This document shows, one piece after another, positions 42,092 through 50,874 of a DNA stretch of 64,000 nucleotides. Positions within the stretch are counted from its first letter, which is position 1. Each line of letters opens with the position of its first letter. A model generated the notes under the pieces. The model saw only the letters and a list, made by a program, of their open reading frames with translations. It was not told where the DNA came from and did not search any database. The position numbers and the translations under genes were made by a program. Source of the DNA: Afipia birgiae 34632 (GTDB lineage Bacteria > Pseudomonadota > Alphaproteobacteria > Rhizobiales > Xanthobacteraceae); NCBI RefSeq assembly GCF_000308295.2, contig NZ_HG326654.1, forward strand, positions 491,694 through 555,693, written 5' to 3'.

Positions 42092-43594
42092 CTACCGCCG
42101 GCGCAGGGGTTTGCCGCGTGGACGGAGCGGATTGTCGCCCTTTGCCACGGGCCAAGGTCGCCGAGAAAGCGCGCGCTCGATACGAGCATCCATCCCGCCG
42201 GTGCCCATCACCACAGGGTTGGCCATGGGACTTTCAGCGACCCAGGCGAGATACTGCGTCAGCGCGTCCACCTGATCGTTGTGCTTTCCGAATGGGAAAC
42301 GCATCAGCTCACTTTCGAGTTCAACCGTCCAGGGTTGATTCTTTTTGATCAGAACCCGGTGTTGCGCGAAAACGTGGAGTTGGCTTTCAAGCCGCTCTTC
42401 CTTGCCGCGTCCACCGGTCGGGCGAAGTTCGGCATGATGACCACGCTCGAACAGCATGCTGTAAAGGCCGCTTCCTGAGCTGGCATCCTCAATCAGGATT
42501 TTTGCCGGTTTGTAGGCCGTAATCAGTTCGAGAGCGGCATCGCGCATCTGAACGGGGTCGAGACGCGAGCGCAGCACGTCGATGACATAGTGACGCCGGA
42601 TATCGCGGGCGATCACGAGACACACCGTGTAGCTATTGTCCGATCCGGTTTTGACGGCCGTGTCCCAGCTCAGCGTAATCCGCCGCGCGTCCGGCGGCAG
42701 GTCATCAAAATGCTTGATCTGGCCCGGCCGGATCAGCTCACCTAGTGCCGCTGACGGGTTCTGCTGATACTGGGCAGCAAAGATCGACTCGCCAACCTCT
42801 TCCCGCTTCCGCTTGACGACCTCGGCAGGCCACTGATTTGTCAGCAGCGGCTCGCCGGTCTTTCGATCCCAGGTCGAGTTGCCGAAGGAATAAACCGCGT
42901 CTTCCTCGGCCACCAGAGCCAGGCAGACGTGCTTCCAGCCGCCCTTCTGAAGCAGACTGCCGGACAGATCGTCCTCATGCATGCGCTGGCCGACCACGAT
43001 CATGGCGCCTCTGATTTGGTCGTCGAGGCGCGACGCGATCATCGTGTCAAAGTTTTCGTTGACGTTCTGACGTTCCTTTTCCGACTTGACGTGATGGGCC
43101 GAGATCGGGTCATCGATAATGATGATGTCGAAACCACGGCCCGTGATGCCGGTCTCGAACGATGCCGCATAGCGGCCACCGCCCTCGACGGTGACAAAGT
43201 CCATGGCCTTGCGGCCGTTGTCACGGAGTTGAAAGCTCGGAAAAACCCGCTGGTAGAAATCCGAGTTGATCAGCTGCAGCGTTTTGGATGCCAGATCTGA
43301 GGCCAAGGCCTGGCTATGAGAAATCACCGCAATGCGCAGCTTCGGATTGCGACCGAGAAGCCAAGCAACGAACACGATGGACGTCAGCACGGACTTCAGG
43401 TGACGTGGCGGCAGATTGATAATGAGCCGGGTGTCACGGCCTTCAGCAACCCCCGTAAGCTCGCTGACCAAATATTCCAGATAGGGCGCGACCTCGAGCG
43501 CCCAGCGGTTATCAACGATCGGAAAGGCGCCCTCCAGAAACGCCTGAAGGTCGTTCTTCATGACCGCACGAAAGATTTGAAGATCAGAACGCAT
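42092..43594 (-). CDS. Phage terminase large subunit (TerL)
   Basis: 500-aa DNA-packaging motor protein. N-terminal ATPase with Walker A-like NLPPRHLKS near residue 60, Walker B FDIIIIDDP near 155 and coupling motif region VGQRMHEDDL near 202. C-terminal RNase H-fold nuclease begins LSWDTAVKTGSD near 298, continues with KILIEDASSGSG and ends NDQVDALTQYLAWV, which carries the expected acidic residues. No portal, capsid, protease or tail gene is present anywhere in the window. It is the third gene of a leftward module with a ParB-methyltransferase and a DUF5681 protein. Confidence 0.92.
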   Translation of the reverse strand: MRSDLQIFRAVMKNDLQAFLEGAFPIVDNRWALEVAPYLEYLVSELTGVAEGRDTRLIINLPPRHLKSVLTSIVFVAWLLGRNPKLRIAVISHSQALASDLASKTLQLINSDFYQRVFPSFQLRDNGRKAMDFVTVEGGGRYAASFETGITGRGFDIIIIDDPISAHHVKSEKERQNVNENFDTMIASRLDDQIRGAMIVVGQRMHEDDLSGSLLQKGGWKHVCLALVAEEDAVYSFGNSTWDRKTGEPLLTNQWPAEVVKRKREEVGESIFAAQYQQNPSAALGELIRPGQIKHFDDLPPDARRITLSWDTAVKTGSDNSYTVCLVIARDIRRHYVIDVLRSRLDPVQMRDAALELITAYKPAKILIEDASSGSGLYSMLFERGHHAELRPTGGRGKEERLESQLHVFAQHRVLIKKNQPWTVELESELMRFPFGKHNDQVDALTQYLAWVAESPMANPVVMGTGGMDARIERALSRRPWPVAKGDNPLRPRGKPLRRR

Positions 43595-43617
43595 AGGTCC
43601 TACTTTCAGAAACGAGC

Positions 43618-43641
43618 GGCCGGCGCCGATCGGCGCCGGCC
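43618..43641. repeat. 24-bp perfect palindrome between DUF5681 gene and terL
   Basis: GGCCGGCGCCG at 43618-43628, AT, then its exact complement CGGCGCCGGCC at 43631-43641. It lies in the 64-bp gap between the stop of the DUF5681 gene and the start of terL on the same strand. As RNA it would form a very stable hairpin 23 bases before the terL start, which could attenuate terL or protect the upstream mRNA end. A recognition site for terminase is another possibility. Confidence 0.7.
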
Positions 43642-43658
43642 GAAATGATCCGCATTTC

Positions 43659-44033
43659 CTATTCGGCCAGACGCCGCGCGAGAAAGCGCTCGAGGATCGC
43701 TTGGTCGTCGGATGTCAGCGCCGGCACCTGCTCTGCCACAGCTTCAGCCTCGAACAACCGACCGACCAGCGTCAAGACAACGTTGGCCGCGCGAGCGTCG
43801 CCCTTCAGTGCTTTGGCGACAAGCGCCTTCAGCATGGCGCGCTGCTTGGAGACCTTGAGGCTGCGCTCGCCCTCCCGAATCCGGATCTTTTCCGAAAGCT
43901 CACTGCGCAGATCCGTCTTCAGATTGACGCTGCCCCTCGGACGCCCGTTCGGATTGCCGGACTGCCCTGGCTTGAAGCGAGTTTTTGTGGGCGGCTTACG
44001 ATATCCGATCTTTTCTTCTTCTGACTCAGACAT
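43659..44033 (-). CDS. DUF5681-domain protein
   Basis: 124-aa basic protein with the DUF5681 signature IGYRKPPTKTRFKPGQSGNPNGRPRGSVN at about 10-38. The rest is helical (AMLKALVAKALKGDARAANVVL). Members are regularly found next to terminase large subunits in proteobacterial elements and may act as a small-terminase-like or DNA-binding partner; that function is not established. ATG 44033 overlaps the stop of the methyltransferase gene by 8 bp. Confidence 0.85.
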   Translation of the reverse strand: MSESEEEKIGYRKPPTKTRFKPGQSGNPNGRPRGSVNLKTDLRSELSEKIRIREGERSLKVSKQRAMLKALVAKALKGDARAANVVLTLVGRLFEAEAVAEQVPALTSDDQAILERFLARRLAE

Positions 44034-45477
44034 CGTCCGCCTCCGTCGTGGTGGCAGCGATGCCAAACGAGTTCATACTGGCCACGCCGCCGTCGGCGGC
44101 GTTGTCAGTCGATGATTCCGAAGCGGCGACATCTGTCGATGCGGCGTCGCTAGCGGCCACCGAGACAGCGCGCTGATAGATCTCGTCGAAGGTCTCACCG
44201 GTGACGGCATGGACGGCGTCTTTGCCGGTGCGCTTCTGCCAACGGCGGATCGCGGCATCGACATAGATCGGATCAAGCTCAACGCCGATGCAGACGCGAC
44301 CGGTTTCTTCCGCCGCGATCAGCGTCGATCCCGACCCCAAAAAGGAGTCGAAAACAATTTCGCCGCGGCGCGTCACGTCACGCAGGGCGTCAGCGATCAT
44401 CGCAACCGGCTTCACCGTGGGGTGAGTACGCAGGAGGCTCATCCGATCCTTGCCAAAGACGTTGACGCTACGATATTGCCAGACATTCGAGCGGTTGCGG
44501 CCATGTGCCCCAAGGCCGAAATGATTCTGATGCGGGCCTTCACCGTGCTTGAACACGTAAACCAGTTCATGTTGAGAACGGTAGAACGAGCCCATACCTG
44601 GGCTCGATTTCACGAATATACAAAGGTTTTTCTGCTGAAGGCCGTTCTGCGCGGCAGCCTCGCACAGCTCGCCGCCGTGTCGCCAATCCATGCAGAGATA
44701 AAGAATAGCGCCGTCAACAAGGAACGGCTTGATCGCCGCGACCGCCGCGCTCAGGAAGGCGACAAACTCTTCGCGAGTCATCTCTCCCGCGGCCATCGCG
44801 AAGTCTCGGTGTCGCGTCTTGCCGAGGCCCGACACAAAGCCGTCGATCGGGACGTTGTAGGGCGGATCGCTGAACACGCACGCGACCGTCTTGCTGGCCA
44901 CGAGGCTGCGGATGAAAGTTGCATCGCGCGCGTCCCCGCAACCGACCTTATGGTCGCCAAGACAGAAAACGTCGCCGAGCTTTGCAGCCGACGGTCCAGC
45001 CGCCGGCACGAGGTCATCAAGCGCTTCTTCCTCAACGGTATTGGCCGTCGGTGCATCGATCGACAGCGCCATGTCGATCTCCACCGTCTCAAAGCCGCTC
45101 AGATCGAGATCGAAGCCGACGTTGATCAAGTATGCGAATTCATCGCGCAACTTTGCATCGTCCCAGACTGTATCCTGAGCAACCCGGTTCAACGCCAGAC
45201 GGAGGGCACGGATCTCGGCTTCCGTGCGGTTTTCAACGGTCACAACAGCGATCTCATCATGACCGAGGTCACGAAGCGTCTCATAGACCGCGTGACCGTC
45301 CACGATCTCGTTGTTAACGTCGATGATGATCGGCGCGACCTGGCCGAATTTTTGAAGGAGGTTTTTGAGTTTACGGCGCTGACTGGCGCTGTGTTGGCGG
45401 GCAGAATGGGCCGAAGGCATCACCGCCGCCATTGAGAGATATTGAATTTGCAGAGAATTTTTCATGTTGAGGTCCAT
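44026..45477 (-). CDS. ParB/Srx-domain fused DNA methyltransferase
   Basis: 483-aa protein. Residues about 10-100 form a ParB-N/sulfiredoxin-like domain (APIIIDVNNEIVDGHAVYETLRDLG, NRTEAEIRALRLALNR). Residues about 165-430 form a beta-class amino-methyltransferase with DPPY (204-207) before the SAM motif FDSFLGSGSTLIAAEETGR, specific for adenine-N6 or cytosine-N4. No restriction enzyme is adjacent. The ParB domain may bind DNA or hydrolyse CTP. First gene of the module with DUF5681 and TerL; start at ATG 45477 with GAGG about 10 bases upstream. Confidence 0.92.
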   Translation of the reverse strand: MDLNMKNSLQIQYLSMAAVMPSAHSARQHSASQRRKLKNLLQKFGQVAPIIIDVNNEIVDGHAVYETLRDLGHDEIAVVTVENRTEAEIRALRLALNRVAQDTVWDDAKLRDEFAYLINVGFDLDLSGFETVEIDMALSIDAPTANTVEEEALDDLVPAAGPSAAKLGDVFCLGDHKVGCGDARDATFIRSLVASKTVACVFSDPPYNVPIDGFVSGLGKTRHRDFAMAAGEMTREEFVAFLSAAVAAIKPFLVDGAILYLCMDWRHGGELCEAAAQNGLQQKNLCIFVKSSPGMGSFYRSQHELVYVFKHGEGPHQNHFGLGAHGRNRSNVWQYRSVNVFGKDRMSLLRTHPTVKPVAMIADALRDVTRRGEIVFDSFLGSGSTLIAAEETGRVCIGVELDPIYVDAAIRRWQKRTGKDAVHAVTGETFDEIYQRAVSVAASDAASTDVAASESSTDNAADGGVASMNSFGIAATTTEADDV

Positions 45478-46037
45478 TATTCGACCTCAATCGCGGCACA
45501 TCCGACGAGCAATTTACGGGAACGGGACCGGTCAGCACCCAGCGATCCACGCCCATCTGCCCGCCAAGCTTGATCCCCGCGATCGAGGTCATGCTGACCT
45601 CAATGAATCCGTATTAGGTGATTATCACTTCGGGCCCGGGTCCGGAGCGTTTGGAGGTGAGCCGAACGATCTGCATACACCCCAGAACGCAAGTTGACGC
45701 ATATAGGTCTCGGATTGGTTCAACGCAAATAGTCACAACAGCAAGACCAAAGCACGCCTGAAGGTGCTGAAGGTGCAGTTCTTGATTTTGCTCTGCAGGA
45801 AACTACATACCCGTTTCTGCAGCAACATCTGCAGTTCGGTTTGTCGTACGCCTGCCAGCACCTGTGGCTTTGGTCGTGCGCCGGCCGCTCGCCTCGTGGA
45901 GTCACGACCTATGAGCCGATGCCGACGCACAGAGACCCCGCCTAGCTGAACAGCTGAACGTCCAAATTGGTCGTGATCTCCCCCAACGCCTGGCAACGGG
46001 CGAACGATCAATTATGGCCAAAACAGGAGGTTCAGCC
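45478..46037. other. Divergent non-coding region between methyltransferase and 46038 gene
   Basis: About 560 bp upstream of two divergent genes. I see no gene, tRNA or repeat I can support. Frames such as 45733-46011 lack sensible ribosome sites. It probably holds promoters in both directions and could hold an att or replication-related site of the mobile element, but no motif stands out. Confidence 0.5.
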
Positions 46038-46409
46038 ATGCCATCTAACGTCCACAAACCATCATTGCCAGCTCTTACGACAAAGCTCGTCTGCTTCAAC
46101 AGCACACTTAAATTCCCCAAGGCTGCGCAGCGTTACACGCACGTCCAACGGCAGCAGCTTCAGACTCCTGGCTATTGGATGCCGACCGTTCTGATTGACG
46201 AGCGCAGTCTCGTGCTCGCAAATTTTGCAGGCGTGCTTAAGGCCAACCGTTCCGTGTTTGGCAAGGAGATGATCCTTATCCGCGAAAGCGACCTCAGCCA
46301 AACCGAAGCGCGCAAGTTCGTGCGGGCCCTTACGACGCTCGCACGGAAGAACAAGTGGGGGCAGGATGTCCTCGACATCGAACTTCAGTATCTGCGCAAG
46401 CTGATCTGA
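46038..46409 (+). CDS. Conserved-looking hypothetical protein of the mobile cassette
   Basis: 123-aa soluble protein, start set at ATG 46038 because AGGAGG lies 7-12 bases upstream (an earlier in-frame ATG at 46014 has none). Sequence mid-part GYWMPTVLIDERSLVLANFAGVL and C-terminal RKFVRALTTLARKNKWGQDVLDIEL are unfamiliar to me. It is followed by a strong terminator at 46432-46461. First gene of the rightward run that ends with the serine recombinase. Confidence 0.6.
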   Translation: MPSNVHKPSLPALTTKLVCFNSTLKFPKAAQRYTHVQRQQLQTPGYWMPTVLIDERSLVLANFAGVLKANRSVFGKEMILIRESDLSQTEARKFVRALTTLARKNKWGQDVLDIELQYLRKLI

Positions 46410-46431
46410 TTTCATTTCCTTACACCGAACA

Positions 46432-46461
46432 AAACGGCGGCCTATCGGCCGCCGTTTTCGT
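46432..46461 (+). terminator. Rho-independent terminator
   Basis: AAAACGGCGGCC, short loop TATC, GGCCGCCGTTTT and further T-rich bases: a 12-bp perfect stem with a T-run, 22 bases after the stop of the 46038 gene. The A-run on the left would also make it work for leftward transcription. Confidence 0.85.
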
Positions 46462-46668
46462 TTATCAGCATGCGATAGCGGCGATCACGGATCGGGACGA
46501 CACCGTTGGCCCAAAGGCGGGAAAGACAAAGCGGCCGGTTGAATATCCGATACTGGTAACGATCCAAAGATGATCAGACGAGCTCGAAAAGAGCCATAAG
46601 ATTGCTCGCAATTCCGCTCGACTTCGGCGGAAAACGGAGCATGTGTGGTGGTCTAAAAGGAACCTCCC

Positions 46669-46899
46669 ATGACCGAAATCCCAGAAAAGCACGTCGTCGC
46701 AGCGCTCATATCGGAAGTCCGGGCCAAGCTGGAAGAAGCCCATAGCATCGCGCAAGCTGCCGAAATCTGCGCCCGCGCTGGCAATGTAAGCCGCGCGGTG
46801 CAGATTCTAGCGGATTTTGAGGGACTCGGGCACGAGGCACAGGACCTGTTCAGGGCGGCTCTTGCGATCAAGCGCAGCCTGCTTGCCGAGACCATCTAG
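46669..46899 (+). CDS. Small helical hypothetical protein
   Basis: 76-aa, Ala-rich, predicted all-helical protein (HVVAALISEVRAKLEEAHSIAQAAEICARAGNVSRAVQILADFE). It has an AAGGAAC ribosome site before the ATG. Not recognised. Lies between the terminator and the DUF3489 gene, in the position where such recombinase cassettes often carry small accessory genes. Confidence 0.5.
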   Translation: MTEIPEKHVVAALISEVRAKLEEAHSIAQAAEICARAGNVSRAVQILADFEGLGHEAQDLFRAALAIKRSLLAETI

Positions 46900-46998
46900 T
46901 TCTGGCCGGGCCGGCGTCGGCTCCTCCCCGCCCCGCATTGCGGTCGGCGGGTTGGGTCAGTGCAACGCTGATGTTGCACTCGTCCCGAAGGAGCCCCC

Positions 46999-47442
46999 AT
47001 GAACATCCAGAAACTCAAGAAGACCAAAGCCGGTGCAAAAAGAAAACCGATCGTAGCGGCACGTCGTCCATCGAGGGTTGTAAAAGAAGCTCGTTCGCCG
47101 AAGGCAAAGCGCCCACGAGCGCAAAATGCCGTTAAGCCATTAACAACGCGCACCCGCGAAACTATTGCCCAGTCGCCGCCCCCAGCGAAAGGGCCCTCCT
47201 CCCAAACCTCGGTCCCGCAACCCGTCCGAGAGTCTTCCAAGCTGACTACGGTGCTCGCGATGCTTCGTGCGCCGGGCGGCACGACCATTGCCGACATTAT
47301 GAAGGCGACCGGCTGGCAGCAGCATTCGGTTCGGGGTTTCTTTGCCGGAGTCGTCCGCAAGAAGCTGAAGCTCGACCTGACCTCCGACAAGGCTGATGGT
47401 GAGCGTCGTTACCGGATCGGTGAGCCTTCGGGGTCCAAGTGA
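46999..47442 (+). CDS. DUF3489-domain protein
   Basis: 147-aa protein. The first 85 residues are Lys/Arg/Pro rich and probably unstructured. The C-terminal 55 residues (SKLTTVLAMLRAPGGTTIADIMKATGWQQHSVRGFFAG and LKLDLTSDKADGERRYRI) are the DUF3489 winged-helix-like domain. AAGGAG precedes the ATG. In many alphaproteobacteria DUF3489, DUF2924 and a large serine recombinase form one operon, as here, which suggests roles in recombinase regulation or directionality; this is not proven. Confidence 0.88.
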   Translation: MNIQKLKKTKAGAKRKPIVAARRPSRVVKEARSPKAKRPRAQNAVKPLTTRTRETIAQSPPPAKGPSSQTSVPQPVRESSKLTTVLAMLRAPGGTTIADIMKATGWQQHSVRGFFAGVVRKKLKLDLTSDKADGERRYRIGEPSGSK

Positions 47443-47969
47443 TGGACGCCCGCCCGACAGTGAACGGGCGGTCGGTTGATCCGGACGTAGAGACCAAGCT
47501 TGATAAGCTCGGCTCACTGCCGATCGCCGCCTTGCGGGTCTGGTACCGCGAATTGTTTCGGTCCGAACCGCCTTCGGCGTTCGGGCCGGACCTGCTGCGG
47601 CGGAGTATTGCCCAGCAGATTCAGGAGAAAGCCTATGGCGGTCTTTCCCGAGAGGCAAAGAAGCTACTCGGACACCTAGTCCGATCGATGGCTTCCGGAA
47701 AGACGGGGCGTCTTGAAGTACCACAGCGGATCAAAGCCGGCTCCGAGCTGGTGCGGGTTTGGAACGACCAGACTCACAAGGTCACGGTGTTAGCCAAGGG
47801 CTTCGGCTACCAAGGCGAGGTCTTCACCAGCCTCTCGGAGATCGCCAACAGGATTACCGGTACGCGATGGAACGGTCCGAAGTTCTTTGGGCTGCGGACG
47901 ACGAAGAATGAGATCGGCAAGACGGCCCCGGTATCCGTCTCGAAGCGAGGGCAACATGGCCGCAAATAA
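47442..47969 (+). CDS. DUF2924-domain protein
   Basis: 175-aa protein with the DUF2924 signature: LPIAALRVWYRELFRSEPPSAF near residue 27, RSIAQQIQEKAYGGLSREAK, then LVRVWNDQTHKVTVLAKGFGY and SLSEIANRITGTRWNGPKFFGL. The ATG overlaps the stop of the DUF3489 gene (TGATG); GTG 47439 is an alternative. Its own end overlaps the recombinase start by 14 bp, so the three genes are translationally coupled. Confidence 0.92.
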   Translation: MDARPTVNGRSVDPDVETKLDKLGSLPIAALRVWYRELFRSEPPSAFGPDLLRRSIAQQIQEKAYGGLSREAKKLLGHLVRSMASGKTGRLEVPQRIKAGSELVRVWNDQTHKVTVLAKGFGYQGEVFTSLSEIANRITGTRWNGPKFFGLRTTKNEIGKTAPVSVSKRGQHGRK

Positions 47970-49491
47970 TATCAAACCGGTTCGCTGTGCTATCTACACG
48001 CGTAAATCCACCGAGCATGGACTTGAGCTGGAGTTCAATTCTCTCGATGCCCAGCGTGAGGCCTGTGAGGCTTATATCAAGAGTCAGGCTTCGCAAGGCT
48101 GGCGCGTGCTGCCCCAGCAATATGATGATCCTGCGTATTCAGGCGGCAACCTCGACCGCCCTGCTCTGAAGCAGCTTCTGGCCGATATCGAGTTCGGCCT
48201 GATCGATGTGATCGTGGTCTACAAGATCGATCGCCTGACCCGATCACTCGCCGACTTCGCCAAGCTGGTCGAGACCTTCGACCGGAAATCCATTTCTTTC
48301 GTGGCTGTAACCCAGCAGTTCAACACCACGTCGTCCATGGGGCGATTGACCCTGAACGTGCTGCTGTCATTCGCCCAGTTCGAGCGGGAGCTGGCGTCGG
48401 AACGCGTTCGGGACAAGGTCGCCGCCTCCCGCCGCAAAGGCAAATGGACCGGCGGCACCGTTCCACTCGGCTATGAGGCTAAGAACAAGAAACTCATCAT
48501 CAACCCGAAAGAAGCCGACACTGTCCGCACCATCTTCAAGCAGTATCTGGAGCTGAAATCCTTCAGTTCACTGGTCCAAGATCTCGATCGGCGCGGGATC
48601 GTTACTAAACGGCGTGACACCAAAGTGCCGAAGTATCGGGGCGGCATCCCTTTCACCTATGGCCCCCTCGCCCACGTCCTGAAAAACCGCACCTACCTTG
48701 GCGAGGTACATCATGGCGGCAAATGGTATCCCGCCGAACACAAGCCAATCCTGGATGGCAAGATCTTCGACCAGGTACAGGCACTTCTCGCCGAGAACCG
48801 CGTGACCACCCAAACCCGTCAATCAACCAGCGGAGCCCTTCTCGCCGGCAAACTCCGTGATGATCGCGGCAACCGCATGAGCCCAAGTTTTACGGTCAAG
48901 AACGGCATTCGATACCGGTTTTATGTCTCACGCGCTATTCAGCGTGGAAGGAAAAAGCAGGCCGGTTCGGTCGCTCGTCTTCCGGCGCAGTTGATCGAAG
49001 ACATTCTCACCAACGCCATGCGCGAGCGCCTCGCGCTCGACGTGCACACGCCTGATGATCAGCTCAAAAGCCAGGTCATCGATTCAGTCACAGAGGTCGT
49101 CGTTTACCCTAAGAAGATCACGATCAGCCTGCAGCAGGATAATTCGGAAGTCATCGATATCCCATGGCAAGCACCGATCAAGAATGCTCCCGCTCCGGCA
49201 CCGCCATCAGCTAATACCGATCGGCCAGATCCAAAACTTCTGCAGGCGATCGTCCGGGCTCATGCCTGGCTGCGGGATCTGCAGTCGGGGAAGTTTGACA
49301 GCGTCGAAGCGCTGGCCGCTTCAGTGAAGCTACATCCGAAAGTGGTTCGGCAGGAGCTGCGCTATGCGTTTCTGGCGCCGTCTATTACGGAGGCGATTTT
49401 GACGGGCGACCAACCGCCGACACTTTCACTCGCCCGAATCCCAAAGACCCTTCCCCTGACCTGGTCCGGACAACGCGCGCTGGGGTTCTGA
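47956..49491 (+). CDS. Large serine recombinase
   Basis: 511-aa site-specific recombinase. Resolvase catalytic domain at 1-150 with the nucleophile in AIYTRKSTEHGLE and YKIDRLTRSLADFAKL. Recombinase domain (about 175-270) with VPLGYEAKNKKLIINPKEAD, followed by a beta-ribbon-like segment LLAGKLRDDRGNRMSPSFTVKNG. The usual zinc-binding cysteines are absent there, as in this alphaproteobacterial subfamily. C-terminal region has HPKVVRQELRYAFLAPS. It probably moves the surrounding element through att sites I cannot identify. Start at ATG 47956, since upstream codons overlap DUF2924. Confidence 0.92.
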   Translation: MAANNIKPVRCAIYTRKSTEHGLELEFNSLDAQREACEAYIKSQASQGWRVLPQQYDDPAYSGGNLDRPALKQLLADIEFGLIDVIVVYKIDRLTRSLADFAKLVETFDRKSISFVAVTQQFNTTSSMGRLTLNVLLSFAQFERELASERVRDKVAASRRKGKWTGGTVPLGYEAKNKKLIINPKEADTVRTIFKQYLELKSFSSLVQDLDRRGIVTKRRDTKVPKYRGGIPFTYGPLAHVLKNRTYLGEVHHGGKWYPAEHKPILDGKIFDQVQALLAENRVTTQTRQSTSGALLAGKLRDDRGNRMSPSFTVKNGIRYRFYVSRAIQRGRKKQAGSVARLPAQLIEDILTNAMRERLALDVHTPDDQLKSQVIDSVTEVVVYPKKITISLQQDNSEVIDIPWQAPIKNAPAPAPPSANTDRPDPKLLQAIVRAHAWLRDLQSGKFDSVEALAASVKLHPKVVRQELRYAFLAPSITEAILTGDQPPTLSLARIPKTLPLTWSGQRALGF

Positions 49492-49960
49492 TCGGATACG
49501 CACATCCGATGCTATGGAATATTCCCTCGGCCGTGCTCACTTTGTGCCTCGTTGTGCGCCATGAAAGACAGCGGAAAGAAGCGCATATGCATTCGGGTGA
49601 CTACGGCTTACGACGTTGCGGTGCTTGCCTGGAGGACAAACCGGCGGTGAATCATCTGACCAAAAACATGGATACACTTGAAGCCGCTCGTGGAGAACGA
49701 CTCAAAAGTCCTACGCTGCGGCCGGACGAAACAAGGCACCTCATCGTCGCTCCCCTCATTGAAGATGGCATAGCGTTGGAGGTGAGAAAGCCCAGACGCA
49801 TCGACTTCAAGATGATATGGCGGAACGGTAGGTTTGGCGTCGGGCGATTCTGTCTACTTGCATACAGAAACGGTGCGGCTGTTTTAGCCCTACGACCAGA
49901 ATAACTTTTAATTTTGTCTGCAACGCAGATAACCCACGGCATGTCAAATAAGCTGATCCA
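49492..49960. other. Stretch without a supported gene after the recombinase
   Basis: About 470 bp. Two opposing frames (49509-49904 plus, 49652-50119 minus) fill part of it, but neither has a good ribosome site or a familiar sequence. The boundary between the recombinase cassette and the defence-like cluster probably lies here; an attachment site would be expected near the recombinase gene but none is evident. Confidence 0.45.
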
Positions 49961-50860
49961 ATGAACTTGCGGCAAGATATTCGAGAATACGTGCTGGCAA
50001 ATTTGCCGCACGACCCGGCGCATACCGCCGAACTTGAGAAAGAAACGGCCGAGTCCCTTCTTATCATCTACAGCAACTGGCGGGCACGCCTCGTCCCGGC
50101 GGTGCCGCGTCGTGTGCATCGTTCGAAGGCGTTGAGCGCGAGCCCGCTTTCATCGGATCAGCGATACAGAGCCGGCCTGGCCGAAATCGCGGCGAAGCTG
50201 GAGAACGGGCAGGATTTGACACCGTATCTGAGCCGCGGCATTCGCCATGGATACGTCCCTCACCGGCCTGGCGGCAGACGGGAGGATCTCGATCTGCTGC
50301 TGAACGACTGGGGCGTGCATCACCTTCACCTGTCGACGGCGACCCGGACGAATGGCTTTGTCGCGCGTACGAAACATCTGCTCTTTGCGGTTATTCGCCC
50401 GCAGGACGCTTACCTCATCGACATCATCGGACACGGTGGGTGGACGCGCGAGTCGGTGGTCGAGATCATGGTGCGGGAATGGCCGCACGCCAACTTGGCC
50501 TTGGAAATGAAGGGCATCATCTCGCCCGAAGAGCGCTTGTCGGAGACCCAGCGCAAAAGTCTGCGTGACAAGCACGTCAACGCTTCTTTTGAGATCGATG
50601 GCAAAACCTACATGGCCGCAGGTGGCCTCACCTCCGCAGGCACATCCTTTTTGAGCACGATAGGGGTACAGCGCCTCTTACGCACCCTGGACGCGTTCGA
50701 GCAGATGCTGAAGGACAATCCGGACTGCTTACGGGAAGCGGCAACAAAACAGGACCTGATACTGTCTAGCCAGCGGGACCTCCACTTCGCATTTTTCCCG
50801 GAAGGTGGTTATGGCGTTGTGGACGCGAAAACCGGCATACATTTCCAGATCGGCTATTAA
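49961..50860 (+). CDS. Hypothetical protein, defence-island associated
   Basis: 299-aa soluble protein. A central block GGRREDLDLLLNDWGVHHLHLS (about 103-125) with a clustered His motif is followed by KHLLFAVIRPQDAYLIDIIGHGGWTRESVVEIMVREWP (about 137-175). The combination recalls phage- or toxin-associated proteins of unknown function, and the conserved His, Asp and Trp residues could form an active site. I cannot name the family. It is convergent with the PycTM-like gene, 14 bp away. Confidence 0.65.
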   Translation: MNLRQDIREYVLANLPHDPAHTAELEKETAESLLIIYSNWRARLVPAVPRRVHRSKALSASPLSSDQRYRAGLAEIAAKLENGQDLTPYLSRGIRHGYVPHRPGGRREDLDLLLNDWGVHHLHLSTATRTNGFVARTKHLLFAVIRPQDAYLIDIIGHGGWTRESVVEIMVREWPHANLALEMKGIISPEERLSETQRKSLRDKHVNASFEIDGKTYMAAGGLTSAGTSFLSTIGVQRLLRTLDAFEQMLKDNPDCLREAATKQDLILSSQRDLHFAFFPEGGYGVVDAKTGIHFQIGY

Positions 50861-50874
50861 GCGCATCTGTTGCG

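Noticed and set aside
44209-45435. 408-aa plus-strand open frame.
   Set aside because: Lies wholly antisense to the ParB-methyltransferase gene, which has complete domain motifs.
42092-49491. A complete prophage.
   Set aside because: A terminase and recombinase are present, but portal, capsid, tail, lysis and replication genes are all absent.
49509-49904. 131-aa plus-strand frame after the serine recombinase, with an overlapping minus-strand frame.
   Set aside because: No convincing ribosome site, no familiar motif, and two conflicting frames of similar length; neither can be supported.
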